Source: Otatea glauca
Lineage: Eukaryota > Streptophyta > Magnoliopsida > Poales > Poaceae
DNA: 64,000 bases
Assembly (NCBI GenBank): GCA_036346275.1
Contig: CM070720.1
Span: 14,733,278 to 14,797,277, forward strand
Reading direction: 5' to 3'
Below the pieces are notes generated by a model. It did not search any database. It was not told the DNA's origin and saw nothing but the letters and a program-made list of their open reading frames with translations. The translations under genes and the position numbers were made by a program. Of the stretch, positions 22,382 through 33,640 are shown in pieces. Position 1 is the stretch's first letter; each line of letters starts with the position of its first letter.

Positions 22382-24226
22382 TCATTTTGATATCGGTGCA
22401 GTTCCCAGCACCAAATCAATCATAAACTCTATATCGCGATCCGGAGGTACTCCCGGCAATTCAGCAGGAAAGACATCCGGGAATTCACTAACGACTGCCA
22501 CTTCATTTAAACTTGAAATAGATGCAGAATACCAGATTGTCTGAGGTGTTGAAATTTTAGTACTTGAGGTAAATTCTACATGCACCCCCTCTTGATTTTC
22601 AAGGGTTATGGTTCGATTAGCACAATCTATGCAACCCTTACTTTTAGCTAACCAATCCATGCCCAGAATCACATCCAAACCAGATGTTTCTATCATAATG
22701 AGATCAGCATAAAACATAACCCCATTGATCTCTATGCCAACCCCAGAACAGAAACTAGCAGTTCTAATAGTAGTTCCAGGTGATTGCACATTCATATGAA
22801 TAGGCAAAAGAGAGACCTCCAAATTATGTTGCTCAGAAAACTTCTTTGAGATGAAAGAATGAGAAGCTCCTAAATCAAATAAAGCCAAGGTAGGAACGGA
22901 TTGCACGGGAAACATACCAAGCACGACATCCGGCGCTTCTTGCGCCTCCTCAGTCGTCACGTGATGAAGACGCCCAACATTACCACCTTGAGTAGGTGGT
23001 GGAGCCGATGACTGAGATTGCCGCTTCGCCACGTCTTGTGAGCGGCCTTGAGATTCAGGTCGCTGTCCAGCCTTCTTCTTAGGACAAGCGTTGGCGTAGT
23101 GCCCACGCTCGTTGCAATGAAAGCAAGTGATATTAGCGGCTCGCTTCAACAACAGCAACGGTCTCGGTTCTTGCCTTCGACGGATCGGGTGTGATGATCG
23201 CCACTGAATAAAGCGGAGTCGACTCGAACCCGCCGAGCTCGGCTGGACCCTTTGGGCCTGAATCGGTGGTGGTCGACGAACATTAGTCGACTGCCACCCT
23301 GGTGATCGAGATGATCCAGCTCCAGTAGAACTACGCGCAAGCCACTTGCGCTTCCGGCTTTCCAGCACATTGCGGCTACCGTGTTCCACCCTCACTGCCT
23401 TATCGACGAGGGTCTGGAAGTCATCGATATCTTGGGCAATCAAGGCACACTTAATCTCTTCATTCAAATTTTCCCGAAACCTTTCAATCCTCCTCGCCTC
23501 ATCAGCTACTTCATATGTGGCATATCTGGATAGCTGATTGAAGCGGTGCAGGTACTCCATCACTGTCATTGACAACTGCTTTAGGTCCAGAAATTCTCGC
23601 TTCTTCACCTCAATCACACTAGCTGGAATGTGAGTGCGGCAGAAAGCAGCCCTAAACTCAGGCCATAGGACCACTCGACCTTCAGGCAGCACCACTTGGT
23701 AATTCTCCCACCGAACTGCTGCGGTCCCCTGCAGCTGATAGGAGGCATATAAGACTTTCTCCCTATCATCACAATGTGCAATGGCTAACTTGCTCTCCAC
23801 AGCTCTCAACCAGTCATCAGCATCAAGAGGCTCGGCAGTAGGGGAGAAAACTGGTGGTTGGGTCCTTAGGAACTCACTCAACTTGGACACCTGAGGCGCT
23901 CCACCATTTCCTCCGCGAGCCACATTCTGAGGCGCTGTATTCTGGGCTATCTGCTGCAGCAACAGAGCATTCGCTTGTCTTCCCTGCTCGATCATGGCCA
24001 ACACTTGTGCCATTGTGGGCGGCTGAGGTAACTGTCCCTCCGGAATATCCTCTTGAACAGGTGGTGGATCAGGGACTTCACGACGAGCGGCTCGTGAAGA
24101 AGAAGCCTGCGTCGTGGGATGTTGAGGATTCGGCTGGGCCGGTGTAGAAATACTCGCTCGAGGATCGCGAGCATCCTGAGCCGCGCCAGACCCCAAAATC
24201 TGACTAAGGGATCTTGTCGACCTCAT
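22382..24226 (-). CDS. Tekay gag-protease (614 residues)
   Basis: This frame encodes the capsid protein and the N-terminal part of the polyprotein. The retrotransposon gag domain covers about residues 130-290 (VLYASYQLQGTAAVRWENY, RFRENLNEEIKCAL). A CCHC zinc knuckle, CFHCNERGHYANAC, lies near residue 369 and binds the element RNA. The aspartic protease follows at about 440-545. Its active-site motif reads DLGAS instead of the usual D-T/S-G, so the neighbouring Thr/Ser is missing and activity is doubtful. It opens with ATG at 24226 and ends at a TGA where the family normally reads on into RT. It is the longest intact frame of the element. Confidence 0.85.
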   Translation of the reverse strand: MRSTRSLSQILGSGAAQDARDPRASISTPAQPNPQHPTTQASSSRAARREVPDPPPVQEDIPEGQLPQPPTMAQVLAMIEQGRQANALLLQQIAQNTAPQNVARGGNGGAPQVSKLSEFLRTQPPVFSPTAEPLDADDWLRAVESKLAIAHCDDREKVLYASYQLQGTAAVRWENYQVVLPEGRVVLWPEFRAAFCRTHIPASVIEVKKREFLDLKQLSMTVMEYLHRFNQLSRYATYEVADEARRIERFRENLNEEIKCALIAQDIDDFQTLVDKAVRVEHGSRNVLESRKRKWLARSSTGAGSSRSPGWQSTNVRRPPPIQAQRVQPSSAGSSRLRFIQWRSSHPIRRRQEPRPLLLLKRAANITCFHCNERGHYANACPKKKAGQRPESQGRSQDVAKRQSQSSAPPPTQGGNVGRLHHVTTEEAQEAPDVVLGMFPVQSVPTLALFDLGASHSFISKKFSEQHNLEVSLLPIHMNVQSPGTTIRTASFCSGVGIEINGVMFYADLIMIETSGLDVILGMDWLAKSKGCIDCANRTITLENQEGVHVEFTSSTKISTPQTIWYSASISSLNEVAVVSEFPDVFPAELPGVPPDRDIEFMIDLVLGTAPISK

Positions 24227-25490
24227 CCTGTAATTTCAATCTTTTAGCATACTAAAGAAAAGAACATTGCTTTAAAATTTATGGCTGGCACAATATTTCA
24301 CATAGCTAACTCATGCTCTCTTAATTGTCGTGAATGATTATCTCATCGAAAACTTCCACTTCAAAGTTAAAATTTGCGAGAGAAAATCACCATTGTTAAT
24401 TCACACAGAAAAGAAGCAACTCAAAACTTTATGCTGCAAAACATGCCACCCATATATTACTTGCACACATACATGTAGATTAGTTCACATTTTAGTTACC
24501 ACTAAAACATGTACATACTATTTATTTTCACACACCAGCCAACCCTACCTCCCTGTCATTTGGGTTCATGCTTCCAAAACACATGTATATGCACAACTCA
24601 CATACTATACATTACTGCTCCTTTTTTTTGAATTGCAATTTCTATACTTAGATACTAACTATCCCAACCCATCACAGCGAATATTATTCACACAAAAGGG
24701 GATGGACCATTTCTACATGACAGCTATCACTACATCTTTTCTGTGATTTTAATTCTAGTTCCAGAACACATGCATTCTTCTCTGTGATTTTTATCCTTCC
24801 TTCAAACTATCACAATTATAACACAGGAAGAAGAGTAAAGCACATTCAAAACACTAAACAAGTATAGGAACTTCCAATTTCTATCTAGCCCTTACTGTTT
24901 CTTCCATCCTCACTGCCAGCTCAAACTGGGATCACCACTCCCTATTTTTCGGCAGCAACTTCCCAGAACCACAGCCATTTCATCACAAACACAATATAGC
25001 AAGACTATCAAATATTTTTCTCACAAGCACACATACAAAGCATTGATCCAATTTCTATACTCAACAGCAATCTTAACACTACACATCATAATACATATTA
25101 TTTGCATACATGAATATGGATCACTTTCATATGAAGTTCAGCACCACCTTCTGAAATTTTGGCCCCATTATCAAAATACCAGCAATTTCAGCACAAGGAA
25201 CATAGGAGAAACTAAATGCACTCTTCCAGAAGCACATATACACATCACTAACTTGTTCACACAAGATTCAATTCCACACTTACATTTTTACATGTCCTAC
25301 TCTTAGTTACAAAATGAGACTATTTTAGCTAGTAATTTCAGCACAACCTTCAATATTTACAAGGTCCTTATGGCATTTATCTTACAACAAAAGACATATT
25401 TTAGCAACTACATTACCAATACACAACCAAAATACTTCTTCCATACATTACCACATACTACTAGATTTTTCTACATTCTACTCCATTACT
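24227..25490 (-). other. Noncoding spacer between accessory ORF and gag
   Basis: About 1.26 kb of AT-rich sequence lies between the accessory frame and gag on the minus strand. I see no conserved coding block; short frames here have no family features. It is part of the unusually long Tekay leader. Confidence 0.5.
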
Positions 25491-26247
25491 TCATATTCCC
25501 ACATTTCTAACCACACACCTCCTTCGGCGATATACCCGTGGAGTGCTAGGGCGGTAGGTGCAAATACTATATGGATTGATGCCCTTGTCATTTATGAGCC
25601 TAGGGCAACTCCCAATAGTTGACATCATGGCATTTGCACTCACTCCCGGCGTAGGCACATAAGATATAGGTGGAGGGCGTTGCGCCGCCGGAATCCTCGG
25701 AGCCTCGCTAGTTAACACCGTGCGTGGTAAGGCACGCCTCGCCACACACAATGCCACTCGGGACTCCAAGAATACCATACGACGCCGAGTCTCAAGCAAC
25801 TCTTGCGCCAACCTCACATAGTGGCTATCTAATTTATTAGCAAACTCCACCATGACTTTCAAGTTGCCATTACCCACTCCAACGTGATCCCTATACACAT
25901 TACTCCTTACCAACGGTCTCCCAGGTAGGTAGTAATGGTGAGGGCTCAAGTCGGCCGGGTAGCACGTGCCGAAGTCGTACTATGGCTAGGTATGCCGCTT
26001 CATTCATAGAAGCGTCTATCGACGACCCACTAAACATATAGCTCCTCTCTCCCTCACTGTGGGCCGGCCTAGGAGGGATAAACACTCGAGCGGCGTACTC
26101 CTTGGTCACTGGGCTCAAGTACGGCTGAAAAACCATGTATCTCAGGCACCCCTCAAACTGACATCTCTCAAGCAACGACTGCAGCACTCCCACCATACCC
26201 GAGTGCTCCGGAACCCTCGTCTCATGGCAAGGAACAAACCGGGCCAT
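25491..26247 (-). pseudogene. Accessory ORF between primer-binding site and gag (function unknown)
   Basis: Two overlapping minus-strand frames (26247-25900, 115 codons from an ATG; 25949-25491, 152 codons) look like one protein of about 250 residues with a single frameshift near 25930. The first part is Cys/Arg-containing and hydrophobic (MARFVPCHETRVPEHS ... GCLRYMVFQPYLSPVTKEYAA). The second contains a heptad-like stretch (FANKLDSHYVRLAQELLETR) that could form a coiled coil, then Pro- and Arg-rich tails. It starts about 190 bases downstream of the primer-binding site and has the sense of gag. I recognise no known domain. Extra 5' ORFs are known from Ogre/Tat elements, but I do not know one for Tekay. 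Confidence 0.5.
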
Positions 26248-26433
26248 CTACAAAAATACAAAGCAAGATAAGCTTATAACATAATTAGGAGGAGTTAAGG
26301 AACTACAAACAAGAAAATTAGCATTAGGCTAAATTCCATTATTAATAGTGGACATATTTTTGTTTACTTCCAAATTAAATTTTTACACTTCTAACTAACG
26401 ACCATTTCTTCCCAAGGTTCCTACAGTCAGTAT

Positions 26434-26446
26434 GACTCTGATACCA
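26434..26446 (-). other. Primer-binding site of the Tekay element (initiator-Met tRNA)
   Basis: On the minus strand TGGTATCAGAGTC lies four bases after the 5' LTR. TGGTATCAGAG is the standard complement of the initiator methionine tRNA 3' end used by most plant LTR elements. Confidence 0.9.
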
Positions 26447-26450
26447 CTGC

Positions 26451-29400
26451 TGTGAGACCCCGTTCTGATGAATAGGGACCTCCATGTGATTACTGTGCTA
26501 TTCCCTGGATCAGTAGCTAGCACTCACATGTTTACAACATTCGTATCAAAATCATACACGCAAACAAACAGAAGATCTTACATAACTGAATAATTATACA
26601 GAGTTCAGCACAAATTTGAACCACTTTAATAGCGGAAATTAAAAGCCGAAAACTAAAAGGAAACTGAAACTCCAAACAGCCTTGCGGTTGCCCACTAAAC
26701 CCTCAGGCACTGACTAGGCAACCTAGAAGAGACTATCGTTGAAACCCCCGAGACCTGCCTGAAAGAACGCGTCGTCCGGCAGATCGTAGTCTTCTTCCTC
26801 TGAGACAGCAGTTGCAAGATTGAGTACATTGGTACTCAGCAAGACTTATATTGGTTCATAGATGCAAATAAATAATTATGCAGGTTGAGCAAATGACAGG
26901 CTATGGTTATTTTGCAGTTGCATGAAAACATTAAAATGGGTAAGCATAATAGATTGCAACATCGTATTTTAACAAAAGCAATTGAAAGACAGAATGATAA
27001 GCAAATATTCCAGATTTTCATCCCAATCTAGCCGACTGCATATAATCCCGGTGTCGGTCCTTTGACACAAAACATGGTTGTAAAACAGTTTCCAAAGCCC
27101 CAATCCATTTTGGAAATCACCAAAACTGTAGCATTGGGAGGATTTTCCCCAAGTGCCCATTACCGCGGGCGCGGCTAATCGATCAGATTTTTCACTCTGC
27201 AGAGGTGTACACTTTACCCACAAGGAATGATCAACCTCTTTTGCCAGACCACTTAACACACTTCCTTTGGTGTGTCGGCAAGGAGATCATACGAAGCCGT
27301 TACATTATCTAGATGTGGCTTTACACCAGCACGGGACGTTAACCCTCGCCCTGAAGACAGAGACACGCACCCAAGCCGTGGATCCACATTTATCACACAC
27401 ACACCACGTCTCTGTCTAGGGCAAGGCGTACACCGTTGCATTGGTATGTAGAAACCCCTACAGACAGACCTGACCAGACTGCTTATGCAATCTCCCGCCT
27501 TCCATAGATGCAAAGCCACAACTAAAGAACTTATTAAGCTAAGACCCGCCCATACAAGCCCTTGTGGTTGCACGAAAACATGGATCTACAACATCCCATT
27601 TGCTTGGTCCTTAATCCGACACGGGCGATACTCCACCCTAGCTACGTGCATATCCTTTTGCACAACCGGCTAGCGCCAAATAATCACCCGCGTCAAACCA
27701 TAGTTTTGTTTAAGGGTTTTTAGCAAATTATCATCAACCAATTCCCAAAAGATTATATGACGGTTGAAAAGACTGAAAACACCAACAAGGGGCTTAAGCA
27801 GGAATATTATTATGCTAGCGATTATACCCAAACATGACATTAAGTATGTCTAGCTCAATCTAGGGTTTACAAGGTTCACATGTCCATACAGATTGAGACA
27901 AACCATAATTTACAGGATTAACTACAGTTCTAACCCAAATTAGCTCTTTTATGGGGAATTATCCGGATGCACTGTACATAAGCAAAAACAACATAAAGTA
28001 GGTGAATTATCAGGCTCAACGTGATCAAGGAGTTGCTTGCCTTGCAAATCACTGTTAGGAATAAAATCTGGATCTGCAGAACCGTCTTCTTCTTCTCCGA
28101 TGATGTCGGTCTCTACTCGTCGAGAACAAGAAAAAAAAAGAGAATATCAGCAAACTCCAAATGGCAAAAAGAAAACAGACAGACAAACAGGCAAACACAA
28201 TTCGAATTAAACAGGAGGTTGCTATTCATGAAATATTTGAATTCAAACATCGAATTATTGATGCTAAAATTATTTGAAATGAAAATATTGTTCATTTGCT
28301 TCTTTGGAGGATGTAACAATCAAAGAAAACAGAGCCCTCTCTGTTTTCTCAAAAGAACCAAAAAGGAAACACTTGAAAACTATATCATCTAGGGTTATAA
28401 ACCTAACAAGATTGATGTGCATTAACTACAGAAATTAGAGTTTAAGTCTTGAATTAGCAAGAGCATACTTTAATTATCAAATCTAACAACTTCTTTTAAC
28501 TTTTAGGGTTTGGATGAAGCTTGAAAACTATTGTTGAAAATGCTTGGTTGAACTCTAGACTTAGCTACAAAACTGGCTAAGGAAAAAAAAGGACTAAATC
28601 AACTCATTTAAGGTTATTACACTCATGAAAACTAAGTGAACTAAGGCTCTAAAACAGAATATTTTTCTGGAATCTGGTAGAACAAACTTTGGTTATCATT
28701 TCTACACTATTCTTCCAAAAGCTTAATTTCTTCAATCATTCAGCAAAACATAAAAAGTAGACTCATTCCTTTAACTTGTTTTGCATACAAACCTTAACAA
28801 AATGTCATTATTTTTCCAGAATCTACTAGAATATACTTTGTGAAGTGTTTTTATACTATTTTTACATTCTTTCTCATTTATATAATCCATTTTATCCTAT
28901 GTTGAAAAGGGCTATATGAACACAAAACTAACTTATAACCTTTCAATCTTTCACTTTCATTTATTACTAAACCATTCAACATCTTTTATCCATTTTCTTC
29001 CTGACATCAGGGCATGATCTTAAAAACATTTTAAAAGTGAATTTGAGTTATTTTGAACTTGTTCATAGCAAATTACATCTATTTTGGTTATAACTAGTAT
29101 TGTTTTTCTTAATTAAACAAATATCACATACACTTTTCCCTAAGTATTTTCACATGAGAAACTCCCCATGATATATACCTCAATAGGATGAACTTTTAAC
29201 CATTCAAACCTTAATCCTTTCTTTTATTTACTTAATTTCATTTTCCTGTTTAGTATTCATTTTTGAGCAAACATGATATATAGTAAGGTATCATGGGAAC
29301 ATTTTGTTTATTTGGAATACTCATAACCCAGGGACTCTACAAAAATTTACTTTTCCTTAATTGGATCATCCCAAAAATATTTTATTAATATGACCCTATT

Positions 29401-31420
29401 TACACTTAAGCTTGTCTTTAATTTTTCCTAAAATCACATTTTACTCATCTTTAGAAATTTTTTTATATTCTAAAACTACAGAATTTTATACAAATTTAGA
29501 AAATAGTTTCACTCAATTTGGTCAGATGATTCAAAAGTTACAAGCATTTGAATTTCAACCGGTTTCTGAAAATCATCCAAAAATCAAACTACGCTTTCGC
29601 TACTGGAAAAACGGCTTCCGCCGCACGCGCAAAAACCGAGTTCAAACCCGCGGCCTCGCTGACATGTGGGGTCCACTGGTCAGCGACTCAAAACAGAGCG
29701 CCGGGGACTATTGCTCGCCGCCGGCGAAGTAGCCTCGCTGCGGCGGAATGGTCAGCGGCATGAGCACTAGCACGCCAAGGCGAACCTAGGAGAGGTGTTT
29801 GCTCGCCGGAAGAGAAACGGAGCAAGGCTGCCACCGCAAGGGTGCGGCGGCGCCATGGCCGCGACGGCGAAGACCTCACTAACGGCTAGAAATCCGGCGG
29901 CCTAGGGCTTGTCTAGCTACAGTGGAGCAAGGGGAGTTGAGCTCACCTGGCGGCTGGGTCGGAGATGAGCTGAAACGGCCTGCCACCGTGCGGCGGCTCA
30001 ACGGCGCTGCAGGCAAAATGAAGCCAAAATGGCGAGTGATCAGTAACCCTTGGGTGCTAGAGAAGCTCGAGGTGAGGTCGATTCGGAAGATTGGGGAGGA
30101 ACTCACCCGATTCGACGATTTCCCCCCTTTCGGGTTCCTCCGGCTCAACGAGGAAGACGATGCCTCCCTGACTCCCAGCTCGATGAAAATGGAAAAGTGA
30201 TGAGCAGCAGAGCAATGCGATGCGAGGAAGAGGCTTAAGGCCGAACGAAGTTGATTGATTCTTGCGGCTTTGGGCGAATCGGCTCGGTCGGCATTTTCTG
30301 TACCGAGCGCAAGCTGCGACGTTGCCGTCTCTCCAACGCGACTCGACCATGATTGACCAAGCACAGGCGTGGGGAAGACTCCTCGCGACGTGGAGGGCGA
30401 TGCTGGCACCGGACGGAAGCAGGTGGGGATCGGGCGACGAAGGATGGCGGTGTCGCCTCGCCTCAGTCGGGAAGAGAGGAAGGGGAGAAGAACATCACGC
30501 TCTCCTGCTGACAGGTGGGGCCAGGGCCCACTGGCAGTGAGACAACGCTTCGTCACAGCTGGCCAGCGCGTCAATGTTTCAACAGGGCCGGGCCCACTTG
30601 TCGGCGAGACGACGTTTTTAATGTGATAAGACAGAACGGGAAAACTCTAGAATTTGGATTTGTTTAAGCCCCAAACTAATTCCAGATTTTCCCACACTTT
30701 TTTAATAAGTCTTAATGAGAGTCACACGTCTACTCGAAAATTTTGAGACAAAAACTCCTTTTAGAAAATTTATTAAAATTCTGACACTGTACCATGGTCC
30801 TTAACTTCGATTTCGGTTTTTAATTTAATTAAAGGTTCATTTTCTAGGATTTATTTTTTAACATTTTTGTAGAGGTTCCAATCCTAATAATTGGATTACT
30901 GTAAAATTTTCAAATCAAAAACGTGAGTAATTATTTTATAAAAATTCTGACAATCATTTTCCTTACATTTTGGACCCACTGTATTTGAATTTTTAAGAGG
31001 CTTATTTCAATTCATTTAATTATGAAACTTTCACCAGTGATGAATCATACCTCCAGGGATTTATATAAATTCTCTTGGCTTTTCTTAACATTGGTTATTT
31101 TTCTTCCTACTTTTTGATTTATTGTTTTTAGTCAAAAAGTAGATACATGCTTTATTTAACTTGACCCCAAGTTTATAAAAATTGTAATTACTGGTCAAAC
31201 ATTATGACCAGCCCAAATAGGACTCATGGTAAAATTTTCTAAATTTTATTTTCAACTTTTTACCTTTTTCTTTGTTTTCCCCTTTTTATTAAATCTTTTC
31301 CCATAACACAAAAGTCTAAGAAATTCTAATTGGAGCAAATAACACCTAGAATTTCAGAACCACTTATTTTAAAATTTAAACTGTTTATCTTTCGCTGTTC
31401 CAAACTTTCTGGACGTTACA
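26451..31420 (-). repeat. 5' LTR of the Tekay element (4970 bp)
   Basis: The plus-strand sequence runs TGTGAGACCC to GGACGTTACA and matches 8480-13505 along its whole length. It lacks about 40 bp and 24 bp present in the other LTR; the larger gap lies between AAAA microhomologies. The structured U5 module is at 27163-27275. Open frames in the GC-rich block 29640-30630 mirror those in the other LTR and are not genes. Confidence 0.92.
27163..27275 (-). other. Conserved structured module in U5 of the Tekay LTR (copy 2)
   Basis: Hairpin CCGCGGGCGCGG (27163-27174), palindrome CTCTGCAGAG (27195-27204) and the ACACAC/GTGTGT hairpin (27256-27275) are all identical to copy 1. Confidence 0.6.
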
Positions 31421-31425
31421 AAAAT
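31421..31425. other. Right target-site duplication of the Tekay element (AAAAT)
   Basis: It is identical to 8475-8479. Confidence 0.9.
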
Positions 31426-32718
31426 GACGCACTAAAAATAAATTTTATAAGTTCCGGACGGGCCGCGAAAAAACCTAAGTGCGTCTCTGTACAAAATGGG
31501 GGCGCAAAAAAACAAAAAAAAGGGGTAAAATTTGAGCGCGTCTCCGTACAATACAGGACATCAAAAAACAAGCGGTCATAAAGGCGCGGCACAACGCGAT
31601 AGCTATAATACAAAATCCTGGTTTTTTCTCCGCGAAGAAAGCGACGCAAATGTATTTTTTGAAAATATCTGGAGCGAATCATATAATCCTCGCATCCTGT
31701 AAACAAAAAACCAACATGTCTTTACACAGGGGGGGAAAGTCTAACATGTAAAAAAAATAGACAAACCGCAATTTTACAAAACCTGGGTCGCTCATCCCGC
31801 AAGAACCGAAATCCCGGTGGTCTTTCCGCAAAGAAAAGGATTAAAATAGACTAACCTAAAAAGGGGGTCCTTTCACTTCTCTTTGTAAAATCCGGGCTTT
31901 CGAAAAAAGGCTTTCCGTAAAAAAAAGATATAAAACAGATAAAAATAGACTAATACGTAATTTCTTAAAAATTCAGGGACTGTCCCGTGAAAATCCAGAA
32001 GTTTCAAGGGCCTCCTCACAAATTGTAGGGCTTTCTACAAAAAAAGGGCTTTTATGTAATTTTGAAAATATTGGAGGGTCTTTTTACCAAAAAACGCACC
32101 ACGCGCGGTAGATGCGGGCTTAGCCGAACGCTGGCGCCACGCGTCGGCCGGGGAAATTCGGAGGTGAGCGCGCTCGGGCGGAATCGAACGCGCAATCTCT
32201 CGCTCACAACGCGCACGCTCTACCACTGCGATACCGCGCCGTTTGAGTCTAAACGCCGCGATTAACTACTTAAGCCTAGCAACTCGATTACTCAAGTGGG
32301 TGATGTGGCTCAACGGTTTGCGCGCAGTACGAACGACGCCCAGGTTCACTGGTCATTCAAGCGACGCGGAGAGGCACGGCGCGGCCATGATGCCCCGAGC
32401 TTGACGTGGACGGCGCGAGCATCGGCGAAAACTCCTAGATTTATATACGGTAGTATGCCACCCAGTGCACCTTTGTCATATGAGACCTTGGACCCACATT
32501 TCATCTCAATGCTTCATAGGCGACGGCACTTTTTTAAACTACTATACATCATTTGCAGTGGCATTAACTGCCATTCCTTTTCATTCAAAATGTATATGAT
32601 TGTGAAATGTAAATTATGTGTGAACGCGGTTCTTGGCTCGGATTTTGGAAGCTGATTTGGCTTGTGATGGAGTCATGCGTGGAGTGTGGCAACAATTAAG
32701 TAGCAATCTTGTTTCTTG
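31426..32718. other. Continuation of the Helitron-like repeat region and spacer
   Basis: The degenerate repeats interrupted at 8479 resume here in register (GACGCACTAAAAATAAAT..., GTACAAAATGGGGGCGC) and fade by about 32060. A tRNA-like segment (32175-32240) follows, then roughly 450 bases with no recognisable feature before CACTA-C. No protein gene is seen. Confidence 0.5.
32175..32240 (-). repeat. tRNA-like (SINE head-like) segment
   Basis: On the minus strand a box-A-like TATCGCAGTGGTAGAGCG (32216-32233) and a box-B-like GCGTTCGATTCCGCC (32177-32191) sit at tRNA spacing. The acceptor and T stems do not pair properly, so this is not a functional tRNA gene. It may be the head of a tRNA-derived SINE. 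Confidence 0.45.
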
Positions 32719-32737
32719 CACTACTACAGAATAGGTC

Positions 32738-33075
32738 ATCCTTGCCGCAATATCACTGCCGGTTGGGCTCGAACCGACAGTGATAAACATATCACTGCCT
32801 ATTTAAAAGTTCGGCCGATAGAAGCACATATCACTACCAGTTCATCAATATAATCGGCAGTGCTAACAAGATATCACTACCGGTTTATATCCAAAACTGG
32901 CAGTGATACATCACTACCAGTTTGGTTACTACTCGGTAGTGATATCAGAATTTTCACCGCCGATTCTATTTCAGAACCTGCAGTGATAAGTATTTTCCAG
33001 CGCAAAGTTATAAGTATTTTCCCGCGCAATCCTTATCACTGCTGGTTCTGCACAGAACCGGCAGTGAAATTCCCT
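32738..33075. repeat. Left subterminal inverted-repeat array of CACTA-C
   Basis: Several palindromic units of the form TATCACTGCCGGTT ... AACCGGCAGTGATA are packed here. Such repeats are binding sites for TNPA-like proteins in the En/Spm system (family knowledge). Confidence 0.85.
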
Positions 33076-33640
33076 TCCCCAACTGAGAAGAATAGACAGG
33101 AGCTCCGTCTTTACTCGGTGGCAAGGATTTTGGCGACTTGCTGCTAGAAAATTGTACCAAAATTCATCTCGAATTTCTCTCCAACGTTAGTAACTTGATC
33201 TACATTATATTTCGAGTTAGATTGTACTTTATAGATTGCTCTAGGTTTTGATAATTAGTGATTGTATGGTGTGAACATTTTAGGTCGGTAGAGGTCAAAT
33301 TAAGATCTAGCTAATTTAGTGTATAAATTACAATTCTTATTCATTTTAGTGATTTAGTGGAATTTTAAAAAGTGAAACTTGCTAGATGAATTTTAAATAG
33401 TGAAAATTGCTAGATGGATATTTAAATAATGAAAAAAGGTTGATGTATCTTAATATAGTCAAAATTGCTAGATGGATTTTTAAATCTAATCATTTACAAT
33501 TATATTGTTATTTGCAATTATATGCTTATCTGATGTTTAGTGATTTAATTAATTAGCACGGCATGACTAATGTAAAGAATAAATTATTTTGTGATCGTTT
33601 ATTGTTTTACTGAAATATAGTTTGATATAATTAATTGTAG

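Larger units (their letters stand above)
8480..31420 (-). mobile_element. Del/Tekay-type Ty3/gypsy retrotransposon with ~5-kb LTRs
   Basis: Both LTRs, a perfect 5-bp target duplication, an initiator-Met primer-binding site, gag-protease, RT-RNase H, integrase and polypurine tract are present in order on the minus strand. The total is 22.9 kb, of which 6.05 kb is a nested element at 14997-21050. The integrase is followed by a chromo-like C-terminal domain (EERPVKIL-like, WSNHTEEEATWERE), which together with the RT wording places it in the Del/Tekay chromoviruses. LTRs of about 5 kb are long even for this lineage. Several nonsense codons and at least one frameshift in pol make it non-autonomous today. 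Confidence 0.92.

Noticed and set aside
32175..32240. Functional tRNA gene
   Set aside because: A- and B-box-like motifs exist, but acceptor and T-arm pairing fail.
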